Both the position numbers and the translations under genes were made by a program. The notes below the pieces were generated by a model. The model was not told the origin of the DNA. It was given only the letters and a program-made list of their open reading frames with translations, and searched no databases. A DNA stretch of 11,737 bases from Campylobacteraceae bacterium (GTDB taxonomy: Bacteria > Campylobacterota > Campylobacteria > Campylobacterales > Campylobacteraceae): contig JAITNC010000176.1 in assembly GCA_031290675.1 (NCBI GenBank), positions 1 through 11,737 of the forward strand. The letters are read 5' to 3'. Shown piece after piece: positions 1 through 6,003 of the stretch (positions are counted from its first letter, which is position 1; each line of letters begins with the position of its first letter).

Positions 1-46
1 TCAAAAACAAAAACGGTATAGACTTAAAAAAGCGCAGCAAATCCAT
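1..46 (-). CDS. Start of an unidentified gene, truncated by the left window edge
   Basis: An ATG at 46-44 on the minus strand opens a frame that stays open to the window edge (15 codons, beginning MDLLRFFKSIPFLFL). A purine-rich GAGGGGG lies about six bases upstream (52-58 on the plus strand as CCCCCTC), which is a strong ribosome binding site and the main reason to believe the start. The visible residues are a short charged stretch followed by a hydrophobic run, as at the start of a membrane or exported protein. Too little is present to name a family. It has the same orientation as the small membrane genes at 243-556, but about 200 non-coding bases separate them, so it is probably a separate transcript. 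Confidence 0.5.
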   Translation of the reverse strand, partial: MDLLRFFKSIPFLFL

Positions 47-74
47 AAATTACCCCCTCAAAAAAATAGTAGTT

Positions 75-80
75 ATTCTA
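75..80 (-). promoter_or_regulatory. Possible -10 box for the left-edge gene
   Basis: The minus strand reads TAGAAT here, inside a very AT-rich stretch, about 29 bases before the ATG at 46. Campylobacterota promoters often have a recognisable -10 box and a poor -35, so this is plausible but weak; no clear -35 is seen. Confidence 0.25.
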
Positions 81-140
81 TCTGTTTTATTATTAAAAAA
101 TACAATAAAGTCTATTTGTTATTCATAACACCCTTCCCCC

Positions 141-166
141 CGTCATCGCGAGCGAAGCAACGTAAC
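141..166 (+). repeat. Degenerate copy of the GTCAT hairpin repeat
   Basis: The segment starts CGTCATCGCGAGCGAAGCAA and continues CGTAAC. It matches the reverse complement of the unit at 11287-11317, sharing the GTCAT start, the GAGC(G)AAGC core and the ACGTAACAA end. Its stem no longer pairs (ATCGC has no partner), so it looks decayed. The rest of 47-242 shows no convincing gene; a palindromic GGATTTAATCC at about 205-215 may be another remnant. Confidence 0.5.
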
Positions 167-242
167 AAAAAAGGTGGTGGAGGAAAACAGAAAAAAGACA
201 ACGAGGATTTAATCCGCAGACGATAAAGCTTTGTAAATTAAA

Positions 243-326
243 TTATATACGGGATATTTTGATAACGCCGTAAAGCCCTATCAAACAAAAAACGACAACC
301 GCTAAAATAATGAATGCCGGTATCAT
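243..326 (-). CDS. 27-residue single-span membrane microprotein, coupled to the 77-aa gene
   Basis: This very short frame begins with ATG at 326-324 and ends TAA at 245-243. The product starts MIPAFIILAVVVFC, is one long hydrophobic segment (about residues 2-22), and ends in a short basic tail (VIKISRI). That is the shape of a small single-span inner-membrane protein. The case for a real gene is the start: a perfect AAGGAG (plus-strand CTCCTT, 334-339) sits seven bases before the ATG, and the ATG overlaps the TGA of the upstream 77-residue gene as ATGA, so translation is probably coupled. No family is recognised. It could be a regulatory subunit or partner of the 77-residue protein; that is inference from coupling only. 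Confidence 0.6.
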   Translation of the reverse strand: MIPAFIILAVVVFCLIGLYGVIKISRI

Positions 327-556
327 TTTATCAACTCCTTCATTCTTTTAAATATCCTTGCTACTTCAAAAATAATTAAAAAAAATATTACACTTAGGAC
401 GATTATAGCACTTATAGCCAAAAAATTCACTGTAAAAGTATTTTTACCAAAATTGACAGTCAAAAAACTAATCAAACCCGCAAAAGAAACAGCTACAATA
501 GTAAAAACTGACTTATAAAAATCAAGTTTGGTTTTTAAAAACTCGCCCTCACCCAT
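323..556 (-). CDS. Small two-span membrane protein, unknown function
   Basis: The 77-residue product starts MGEGEFLKTKLDFYKSVFTI. It has an amphipathic, charged N-terminus (about 1-14), a hydrophobic span (about 15-35), a short polar loop with NFGKNT, a second strongly hydrophobic span (about 44-65), and a basic C-terminal tail (RIFKRMKELIK). No catalytic motif is visible, and the two-span hairpin with charged ends matches no family I can name with confidence. The start is well supported: AAGGAG (563-568 on the plus strand as CTCCTT) lies six bases before the ATG at 556-554, and a good promoter lies at 640-667. The TGA stop overlaps the ATG of the 27-residue gene, so the two form a mini-operon. 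A membrane-acting regulator, toxin-like protein or small transporter accessory are all possible. Confidence 0.75.
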   Translation of the reverse strand: MGEGEFLKTKLDFYKSVFTIVAVSFAGLISFLTVNFGKNTFTVNFLAISAIIVLSVIFFLIIFEVARIFKRMKELIK

Positions 557-639
557 ATATACGCTCCTTAATGTAAGAGGATTTACACCTGCTCAAAAGA
601 CTTTTAAAAATCCTAAACCTTATTTGTAAAAGTAAAAAT

Positions 640-667
640 ATTATACCACAATTTTAGACTATTCCAA
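640..667 (-). promoter_or_regulatory. Sigma70-type extended -10 promoter for the small membrane-protein pair
   Basis: On the minus strand TTGGAA (667-662) is followed 16 bases later by TATAAT (645-640), preceded by TGG, which gives an extended -10. Predicted transcription would start near 633, leaving an untranslated leader of roughly 77 bases before the ATG at 556. It is the best promoter match in the window. Confidence 0.65.
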
Positions 668-729
668 TCTCATTCTTAAATATGCCTTGCTTAGCCTAAC
701 GCCATCTTTGGCTATTCTCCCTCCCCCTT

Positions 730-796
730 ATTGTGAACGTAGACGAAGGCATAATCTAGTGGATTGTTACCAAAATTGCGCATGAGGCAAGTCCAC
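730..796 (+). repeat. Two degenerate hairpin repeat units
   Basis: At 730-756 an ATTGTGAACGTAGACGAAGG segment continues to AATCT and resembles the better copies in layout (ATTGT start, GAAG core, AATCT end), but its stem is only partly paired. It runs into AATCTAGTGGATT, whose ends AATC/GATT are complementary. At 776-790 TTGC and GCAA enclose a seven-base loop, followed by GTCCAC, similar to the GCAATCCAC end of the copy at 11117-11152. Both are probably decayed members of the same family. Confidence 0.45.
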
Positions 797-801
797 CCTC
801 C

Positions 802-889
802 CATTGTCATGCTGAGCCTGCGAAGCATCTGTGTTTTGTTTGTATCTTGAAAAGAGCTGATATTCTTCGCCTGCGGCTCTGAATGACAA
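802..889. repeat. Composite inverted pair of hairpin repeat units (MITE-like), left copy
   Basis: A forward unit (802-837) has stem ATGCT (809-813) and AGCAT (824-828) around a ten-base loop, followed by CTGTGTTTT. An inverted unit (854-889) has stem ATTC (862-865) and GAAT (881-884) and ends in the reverse of the GTCATTC start. Between them is an AT-rich spacer. The same layout, including CATCTGTGTTT after the first unit and GAGCTGA before the second, recurs at 11217-11317. No open reading frame or transposase lies inside. An 11-base direct repeat, CTCTGAATGAC, at 877-887 and 900-910 suggests a further partial unit. Confidence 0.65.
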
Positions 890-950
890 ATAGGGTCGCC
901 TCTGAATGACGGCGGGAGATTTGAGCATACCAAATTTGCATAATTTTAAC

Positions 951-1067
951 TTTAGCTTTTTGTGTCTAGATGAGGCAATTTGAAAATTTGGCGAGGCGCA
1001 TACGCATTGGTATGTAACGAAGCCAAGTTGAAAACAACGACATATAGACGCAAAAGAACGAGCTAAA
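951..1067. ncRNA. Candidate structured RNA or foldable element, left copy
   Basis: A single long imperfect hairpin can be drawn. TTTAGCT (951-957) pairs with AGCTAAA (1061-1067). TTTTGTGTCTA (958-968) pairs with TAGACGCAAAA (1045-1055) with one G-U wobble, and ATG/CAT (970-972/1041-1043) continues it. Further in, AATTTGGC pairs with GCCAAGTT with one wobble, and the tip is GCATAC/GTATGT around a six-base loop. The related segment at 11372-11529 has the same closing stem with a compensated base pair and the same GCATAC motif near the tip. The transcribed strand is unknown because the element is nearly symmetric. It could be an RNA gene, a 3' processing element for efp or a transposon remnant. 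Confidence 0.5.
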
Positions 1068-1086
1068 ATATGCAAAGGGTGGGTTA

Positions 1087-1124
1087 GGAGATTTTACAAA
1101 GGCTTGCCCTGAAGTAAAATCTCC
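1087..1124. repeat. Perfect 11-bp inverted repeat downstream of efp
   Basis: GGAGATTTTAC (1087-1097) and GTAAAATCTCC (1114-1124) are perfect reverse complements around a 16-base loop. Neither side is followed by a T-run, so it is not a textbook intrinsic terminator. It may be a 3'-end stabilising hairpin of the efp transcript, a protein-binding palindrome or a repeat-element end. Confidence 0.6.
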
Positions 1125-1136
1125 GTAAGAGGTGTT

Positions 1137-1170
1137 CCGTGTCAATCCAAATAATTGGAGTTTGACACGG
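1137..1170. terminator. Strong hairpin immediately after efp, possible transcript end
   Basis: CCGTGTCAA (1137-1145) pairs with TTGACACGG (1162-1170), and inside it TCCAA pairs with TTGGA around ATAA, leaving a two-base bulge. This 14-bp stem starts ten bases after the efp stop on the minus strand. The minus-strand flank after the stem (AACACC) has no T-run; the plus-strand flank (GTTTTATA) has a short one. It is therefore either a non-canonical terminator or RNA-stabilising hairpin for the efp end, or a weak terminator for plus-strand transcription. Confidence 0.4.
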
Positions 1171-1180
1171 GTTTTATAAA

Positions 1181-1744
1181 CTATTTGACTTTTTCCAGAT
1201 ACTCGGCGCGAGATGTATCTACTCTCACCACGTCGCCTTCAAGCACGTGAAATGGCACTTGAATCACCGCTCCACTCTCCAAAGTAGCGGGTTTTCTGCC
1301 GCCTTGCGTGTCGCCTTTGAAGTTAGGCGGGGTTTCTACTATCTTGTATTCTACAGTCTGAGGTATCTCAACATCTATCGCTATGCCGTTGTGAAAAAGC
1401 ACCTCAGCGACCATACCGTCTATCATCCACTTGAGTGTGTCGCCCATCTGCTCGTGCGATATAGTAACTTGGTCATATGTTACAGCGTCCATAAATTGCA
1501 AATTTTCGCCGTCATCGTAGAGGTACTGCATCGTTTTTTGCACGAGATTTGGCTGTTCACATTTATCGCCCGCGTGAAAAGTCTTCTCTATAACTTTGCC
1601 GCTTGTGAAAGATTTGATTCTCGCTCGGACAAAAGCCGGTCCCTTGCCCGGTTTTACGTGCTGGTATTCAACTATCTTATACGGAACGCCGTTTAACTCT
1701 ATTTTCAACCCCTTTTTCAAATCGCCCATAGAATATGAAGCCAT
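1181..1744 (-). CDS. efp: Translation elongation factor P
   Basis: EF-P binds ribosomes stalled on consecutive prolines between the P and E sites and helps peptide bond formation. The 187-residue length is normal for the family. The layout is a KOW-like N-terminal domain (about 1-63), a middle OB-fold domain (about 65-128) and a C-terminal OB-fold domain (about 130-187). The loop [14 protein letters not shown] carries Lys34, the position that is lysylated in bacteria with the EpmA/EpmB system; whether this organism modifies it cannot be seen here. The ATG at 1744 has AAGGAG eight bases upstream. It follows serA by 26 bases on the same strand, so it is probably co-transcribed as the last gene of the cluster. 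As I recall, efp lies elsewhere in C. jejuni, so this linkage differs from that genome. Confidence 0.97.
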   Translation of the reverse strand: MASYSMGDLKKGLKIELNGVPYKIVEYQHVKPGKGPAFVRARIKSFTSGKVIEKTFHAGDKCEQPNLVQKTMQYLYDDGENLQFMDAVTYDQVTISHEQMGDTLKWMIDGMVAEVLFHNGIAIDVEIPQTVEYKIVETPPNFKGDTQGGRKPATLESGAVIQVPFHVLEGDVVRVDTSRAEYLEKVK

Positions 1745-1770
1745 AAAATTTTCTCCTTAAGATTATAAAA

Positions 1771-3357
1771 CTATATATTTACGCTTTGCGCCCAAATACA
1801 ATTTGGAAGCTCGTTGAGCTCTTTAAGAAGCTCTTTGCTTATGTCTTGGTCTACAAGTATGACGGCGAGCGCAAGGTCGTTGTTGCCGCGAGCCAGACGA
1901 AAATCGGCGATATTGATATCTTTTTTCGCCAAAAGCGTGCTTATGGAGGCTATAACGCCCGGCACATCTCTGTTTTGGAAGATTATCATTTTGCCTTTTG
2001 GCTTGAAATCCGTCTTAAAGCCGTTTATGCTCACAACTCTCTGCTCATCTTCGCCAAAAACCGTGCCGCCGACTTCAGCGACGCCTTTATCGGTGGAGAT
2101 TTTAACTGTAAATTTGTTGCTGTAACCGCTAACCGGAAGCGTCTTTGTGCTTGTCTGGATATTTTTATCTTTAGCGACATAAGAGGCGTTCACGTAGTTG
2201 ATATTGTCCCCTAAAGACTCTTTCAAAGCTCCGACCAAAGCGAATGTCAAAAGCGATTTTGCATACTCGCTCACAGCGCCCTCGCCTTCTATATGGACAC
2301 CTAAAATCGGGCGTTTGTATATCTGTGCCGCCATAAAACTTATCTTTTGCACAAGCTCTATGTAAGGCGCTATAAAATTTGGTAAATCCTCAGTTTTGAT
2401 AGGAAGATTTAGAGCGTTCGGGTAGCTCACGCCGCGTGCTGCCAATATAGCCGCCTCCGCAGCTTGTACAGCTATCTTCTCTTGCGACTCCAGCGTGTTC
2501 GCACCAAGATGAGGCGTTACCGTAACATTGTCAAGGTCTAATATAGGATTGTTCAGCGCCGGCTCTTTTGAAAATACATCTATGCCCGCAAACGCTATCT
2601 TGCCGCTCTTGAGCCCTTCTACCAAAGCCTCTTCGTTATAAAGTCCGCCTCGTGCGCAGTTGATGAGCCTGACGCCGTCTTTCATCTTTGCTATCTCGGC
2701 TTTGTTGATGATATTGACGGTTTCTTTGTTTTTTGGCGTATGTATAGTGATAAAATCGCACGCCAAAATATCGTCAAAATTTTCCGTATATACCATACCA
2801 AGGTCTGTTACTTTATTGCTCGGTATGTACGGGTCGTAAGCGACTATATCCATACCGAAAGCTTTGGCTCGCACTGCCACTCTGCTTCCTATATTTCCAA
2901 AGCCGATGATGCCGAGTTTTTTACCGTAAAGCTCTATGCCGTACCACTTTTCACGTCTCCAAAGTCTGTCTTGTTTCAAGTCGTTATGGATATACGGAAA
3001 CTTTCTCGCTGTTCCCAACAGATGCGCCATAGTAAGCTCTACAGCGGCTATCGTGTTGGCGGTCGGGACATTCATAGCAATCACACCGCGCTTGCTGCAC
3101 TCGTCCAAATCTACATTGTCAACACCAACGCCCGCACGTACTACAGCGCACAATTTTTTCCCGGCGTCCAAAAACAGCGTATCTATATCTGTCGGGCTTC
3201 TTGTTATGGCGACATCAGCGTCCGCTATAATCTCGCCAAGTTTATCTTTTGCCACTTTTGTTGCATCTATAACTTTTATGTCGCTCTCTTTACCCAAAAG
3301 CTCAAAGCCTTTTTCGTGGATAGAGTCGCACACTACAACAATCTTTTTTTGCTTCAC
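1771..3357 (-). CDS. serA: D-3-phosphoglycerate dehydrogenase, long ACT-domain type
   Basis: This enzyme oxidises 3-phosphoglycerate to 3-phosphohydroxypyruvate with NAD, the first step of serine synthesis. At 528 residues it is the long form (the E. coli enzyme is about 410). The order is an N-terminal substrate domain (about 5-100), an NAD-binding Rossmann domain with GFGNIG (152-157), an extra intermediate domain (about 320-445) and a C-terminal ACT domain (about 455-528) that normally binds serine for feedback control. Catalytic residues of the D-2-hydroxyacid dehydrogenase family are visible: Arg236 in NCARGG, Glu265 in KEP and His283 in TPHLGA. The start is GTG at 3357 with AAGG eight bases upstream; no better ATG is near. 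A hairpin plus T-run separates it from rpsA upstream, and efp follows after 26 bases. Confidence 0.97.
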   Translation of the reverse strand: MKQKKIVVVCDSIHEKGFELLGKESDIKVIDATKVAKDKLGEIIADADVAITRSPTDIDTLFLDAGKKLCAVVRAGVGVDNVDLDECSKRGVIAMNVPTANTIAAVELTMAHLLGTARKFPYIHNDLKQDRLWRREKWYGIELYGKKLGIIGFGNIGSRVAVRAKAFGMDIVAYDPYIPSNKVTDLGMVYTENFDDILACDFITIHTPKNKETVNIINKAEIAKMKDGVRLINCARGGLYNEEALVEGLKSGKIAFAGIDVFSKEPALNNPILDLDNVTVTPHLGANTLESQEKIAVQAAEAAILAARGVSYPNALNLPIKTEDLPNFIAPYIELVQKISFMAAQIYKRPILGVHIEGEGAVSEYAKSLLTFALVGALKESLGDNINYVNASYVAKDKNIQTSTKTLPVSGYSNKFTVKISTDKGVAEVGGTVFGEDEQRVVSINGFKTDFKPKGKMIIFQNRDVPGVIASISTLLAKKDINIADFRLARGNNDLALAVILVDQDISKELLKELNELPNCIWAQSVNI

Positions 3358-3389
3358 CTAAACAACCTTCTAAAAAATAATTCAAGTTC

Positions 3390-3422
3390 AAAAAATGCTC
3401 TCGCCGCCGCTATGGGCAGCGA
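3390..3422 (-). terminator. Intrinsic terminator or attenuator between rpsA and serA
   Basis: Five bases after the rpsA stop the minus strand folds as TCGCTGCC (3422-3415), loop CATAGC, GGCGGCGA (3408-3401), an 8-bp stem with one wobble that weak pairs can extend. A run of six T follows at 3395-3390. This fits an intrinsic terminator that would end most rpsA transcripts and leave serA-efp at a lower level, or give them partial independence. No strong promoter is visible in the short gap to serA, so some readthrough is likely. Confidence 0.55.
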
Positions 3423-3426
3423 AAAC

Positions 3427-5109
3427 TTATCGGAGCTGGTCTTTGATGATATCTCCCAATGTCATTTTGTCGTCTTTGTTTATCTCATTTAACGCTTCAC
3501 GTTCTTTGAGTTTTGAAAGGCGTCTGACAGAGAGGCGTATACGATTTTTCTTCTCATCTATAAACGCTATGGCAGCTTCTATCTCATCTCCGATTTTAAG
3601 CTCGTCAGGGTTCAAATCTCCAAAATCCTCTTTTCTGATTAACGCATCAACATCACTTCCAAGCTCTATGAACAGACCAAAATCTTTTATCTCAAGGATT
3701 TTGCCTTTTACTATATCGCCGCTGTTGTGTTCTTGCGCATATCGTTGTATAGGACTCTCTTGAAGTTCTTTGAGGCTTAGCGAGATTTTTTCTGTTTCAG
3801 AGTCTATCTTGATGATTTTGACTTTGACTTCGTCGCCCTCTTTAAATACCTCTTTGCATTTTGCGCTTCTGTCCCATGATGAGTCTTCATTGTGTAAAAG
3901 CCCCTCAATGCCGCCTATGCGTACAAATGCGCCAAAATTTGTGAGAGTTGTGATAGCACCGCTTACGACATCGCCAACTTTGTGGTTTTTCGTAAACTCT
4001 TCAAACGGTTTTGGAAGTACATTTTTCAAAGATACTCTAAGTCGTCTGCCTTTGAGGTCTATCTCTATGACCTCAACGTCTATCTGCTGTCCCTCGCTGA
4101 TATAGTCTTTGGGGTGTTTGATGTTTTTGTCCCATGAAACTTCAGAGATGTGCAAAAAGCCCTCAACATCATTTCCAAGGTCTACAAATGCGCCGTAAGG
4201 CTCTATGTTGCTGACGATGACTTGTATGACATCTTTGACTTCAAGCTGGTCTTCTATCTCTTGCCAAGGGTCGGATTGAGCCGCTTTGATGGAGAGGGAG
4301 AGATGTTTTTTATCTCTATCATAATTTATAACTTTTACTAAAACTTTGTCGCCCTCTTGATAAATCGCACCCGGATTTACAGGGCCTTTGTAGCTTATCT
4401 CGCTGTAGTGAACAAGTCCGTCCACTCCGCCGACATCAACGAACATTCCATAAGTAGTGATTTTACGTACCACGCCTTCTACGATTTCGTTTTTGTCTAT
4501 CAACTCTTGAATGATGTCTTTGCGTCTTTTGCGCTCATCTTCAAGCGGTTTTTTGTGAGATACGACTATGGATTCACTCTCTTTATCAACTTTTAAAACT
4601 GAAACTTTGATTGATTTGTTTAGAAGCGACTGCGGGTCACGTGCAGCTATCTGTGAGCGTGGTAAGAAAAACTCTACACCATCGCCGTTTTCAGCGATAA
4701 GTCCACCTCTGTTTTTGCCTGTAACTTTGACATCAAAAACTGTGTCCTCGTCCTCTTTAAAGCTATCTATGAAAGCTTTCACTTTCTCTTTTTTGAGAGC
4801 TTTTTTGTGAGAAACTATCGGCTTCTCATTTCTGTAACCGGTTACAACCACCTTGATAGCATCGCCGACTTTATAAGTCAGGTTGCCATCTCTATCGGTA
4901 ATTTCAGAAGTATATAGTCTGCCCTCGCTCTTTTTGCCGACGTCTATCAACGCGACATCGCCTCTTATCTCAACGATAACTCCATCTACCGTAACTTCAT
5001 TGTCAGTCTCTTTGAAAGACTCTTCAAGCATACTCGCAAAATCCATCTCTTCCATAAATTCTGCTTTCTCCCTGCTGTTTTGAACACTACTGTTCACCTC
5101 TTTTGCCAT
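3427..5109 (-). CDS. rpsA: 30S ribosomal protein S1
   Basis: S1 helps the 30S subunit bind and unfold mRNA at initiation. The 560-residue product has six S1 (OB-fold) repeats at about residues 37-104, 122-187, 207-275, 291-362, 378-447 and 463-530, matching the six-domain form of Gram-negative bacteria. Repeats 3 to 5 carry the classic signature (for example YGMFVDVGGVDGLVHYSEIS and YGAFVDLG..VEGFLHISEVSW); the first two are more divergent, as expected for the ribosome-binding end. The start ATG at 5109 has AAGGAT five bases upstream. A 59-base gap separates it from ispH, and a TATAAT box overlaps the ispH stop, so it probably has its own promoter in addition to readthrough. A terminator-like hairpin follows the stop. 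Confidence 0.97.
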   Translation of the reverse strand: MAKEVNSSVQNSREKAEFMEEMDFASMLEESFKETDNEVTVDGVIVEIRGDVALIDVGKKSEGRLYTSEITDRDGNLTYKVGDAIKVVVTGYRNEKPIVSHKKALKKEKVKAFIDSFKEDEDTVFDVKVTGKNRGGLIAENGDGVEFFLPRSQIAARDPQSLLNKSIKVSVLKVDKESESIVVSHKKPLEDERKRRKDIIQELIDKNEIVEGVVRKITTYGMFVDVGGVDGLVHYSEISYKGPVNPGAIYQEGDKVLVKVINYDRDKKHLSLSIKAAQSDPWQEIEDQLEVKDVIQVIVSNIEPYGAFVDLGNDVEGFLHISEVSWDKNIKHPKDYISEGQQIDVEVIEIDLKGRRLRVSLKNVLPKPFEEFTKNHKVGDVVSGAITTLTNFGAFVRIGGIEGLLHNEDSSWDRSAKCKEVFKEGDEVKVKIIKIDSETEKISLSLKELQESPIQRYAQEHNSGDIVKGKILEIKDFGLFIELGSDVDALIRKEDFGDLNPDELKIGDEIEAAIAFIDEKKNRIRLSVRRLSKLKEREALNEINKDDKMTLGDIIKDQLR

Positions 5110-5167
5110 CTGTATCCTTTTGGTGTGATTTGTTCGCTTTTTTGTAGAAAACGGACTGAAAACTAAT

Positions 5168-5173
5168 ATTATA
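5168..5173 (-). promoter_or_regulatory. rpsA: Probable -10 box of an internal rpsA promoter
   Basis: The minus strand reads AAAGTATAATATT, a perfect TATAAT that overlaps the ispH stop codon. Transcription from here would start near 5161 and give a leader of about 50 bases before the rpsA ATG. There is no clear -35, as is common in this group; the upstream sequence is rich in A and T. Confidence 0.5.
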
Positions 5174-6002
5174 CTTTAATTTCCCTAATTTTTTCAATAA
5201 TTTTTTTAATAATCCAATCCGGAGTTGAAGCACCTGCTGTAATTCCACATATATTTTTATGCGCAAACCACGATGGATTCAGCTCTTTATCGTTTTCAAC
5301 AAGATAACTATTTTCGCAAAATTCTTTCGCTATTGTATACAATTGTTTTGTGTTTGAGGAGTTTTTTCCACCTATAACTATAAAAATATCTGCCTCTTTC
5401 GCCAACTCTTTAGCGGCGTCTTGATTTTCAAAGGTGGCATTGCATATAGTATTAAAAACTCTAACCTCTTTATATTTTAACGCTAAAAAGTCCACAATTT
5501 TTAAAAATTCGTCAATCTTTCTCGTAGTTTGTGAAACAAGTGCTATCTTTTGCCCCAAATCAATACCCGAAAGCTCCTCCACGCTAAGCACCACATACAC
5601 TTTCTCGTGTACGCAGTAACTTTTCACGCCTTTCACTTCGGGGTGATTTTTGTCGCCAAAAATGACGATGCTATAGCCCTCGCGGCTCATCTCTTCGCAT
5701 ATTTTTTGAGGCTTCGTAACAAACGGGCAGGTAGCGTCTACTATCTCTATATCGCGCTGCTTCAAATCCTCCAAATCCTCTTTTGTGATACCGTGCGTGC
5801 GTATGATGGCTTTTTGTATATCTTTCGCTTCGCTTATGTCGGTTAGCGTCTGGACATTAAAATTTTCCTTGAGCCGCAAAATCTCTTCGTTGTTGTGTAT
5901 CAAAGAGCCTATGGTTGAGGCTCCGGGCGCACTTTCGGCTATCTTAATCGCCCGTTTTACACCGAAACAAAATCCGTAATTTTTAGCTAATTTTATCTGC
6001 AA
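5169..6002 (-). CDS. ispH: 4-hydroxy-3-methylbut-2-enyl diphosphate reductase
   Basis: IspH is the last enzyme of the MEP pathway; it reductively dehydroxylates HMBPP to IPP and DMAPP with an iron-sulphur cluster. The 277-residue protein keeps the three cluster cysteines: Cys12 (GFCFGV), Cys92 (DATCPFV) and Cys187 (TICNAT). Substrate-pocket residues are also present: His36 (LIHNN), His70 (RTHG), Glu122 (NHPEVKG), Ser215-Ser216-Asn217 (SSNT) and Ser259 (GAST). The start is TTG at 6002. It is preferred because the protein then begins with the conserved KLAKNYGFCFGV region almost at once, and it lies one base after the aroA stop, which fits coupled translation. The first in-frame ATG is deep inside the gene and would lose cluster cysteines. 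Confidence 0.96.
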   Translation of the reverse strand: MQIKLAKNYGFCFGVKRAIKIAESAPGASTIGSLIHNNEEILRLKENFNVQTLTDISEAKDIQKAIIRTHGITKEDLEDLKQRDIEIVDATCPFVTKPQKICEEMSREGYSIVIFGDKNHPEVKGVKSYCVHEKVYVVLSVEELSGIDLGQKIALVSQTTRKIDEFLKIVDFLALKYKEVRVFNTICNATFENQDAAKELAKEADIFIVIGGKNSSNTKQLYTIAKEFCENSYLVENDKELNPSWFAHKNICGITAGASTPDWIIKKIIEKIREIKV

Positions 6003-6003
6003 A

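Larger units (their letters stand above)
668..1180. other. Gene-free region downstream of efp, filled with hairpin repeats
   Basis: About 510 bases lie between the promoter of the small membrane genes and the efp stop. Two minus-strand frames here (about 712-933 and 767-1075) have no ribosome binding site, run through repeat units, and look like chance. The region instead carries short hairpin repeats (about 730-910), a foldable 117-base element (951-1067) and two strong inverted repeats (1087-1124 and 1137-1170), listed separately. Confidence 0.7.

Noticed and set aside
712..1075. Two overlapping minus-strand frames of 73 and 102 codons
   Set aside because: They run through hairpin repeats and the foldable element, lack ribosome binding sites, and their proteins look like translated repeats.
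730..1170. Repeats considered as a CRISPR array
   Set aside because: Units are degenerate, face both ways and are irregularly spaced, with no constant repeat-spacer pattern and no cas genes.
1087..1170. Inverted repeats considered as ends of an insertion sequence
   Set aside because: Each is a closed hairpin with a short loop, and no transposase frame is nearby.
1762..1767. A TATAAT on the minus strand just before efp
   Set aside because: Transcription from it would start within the efp ribosome binding site at about 1755, so it is unlikely to be a useful promoter.
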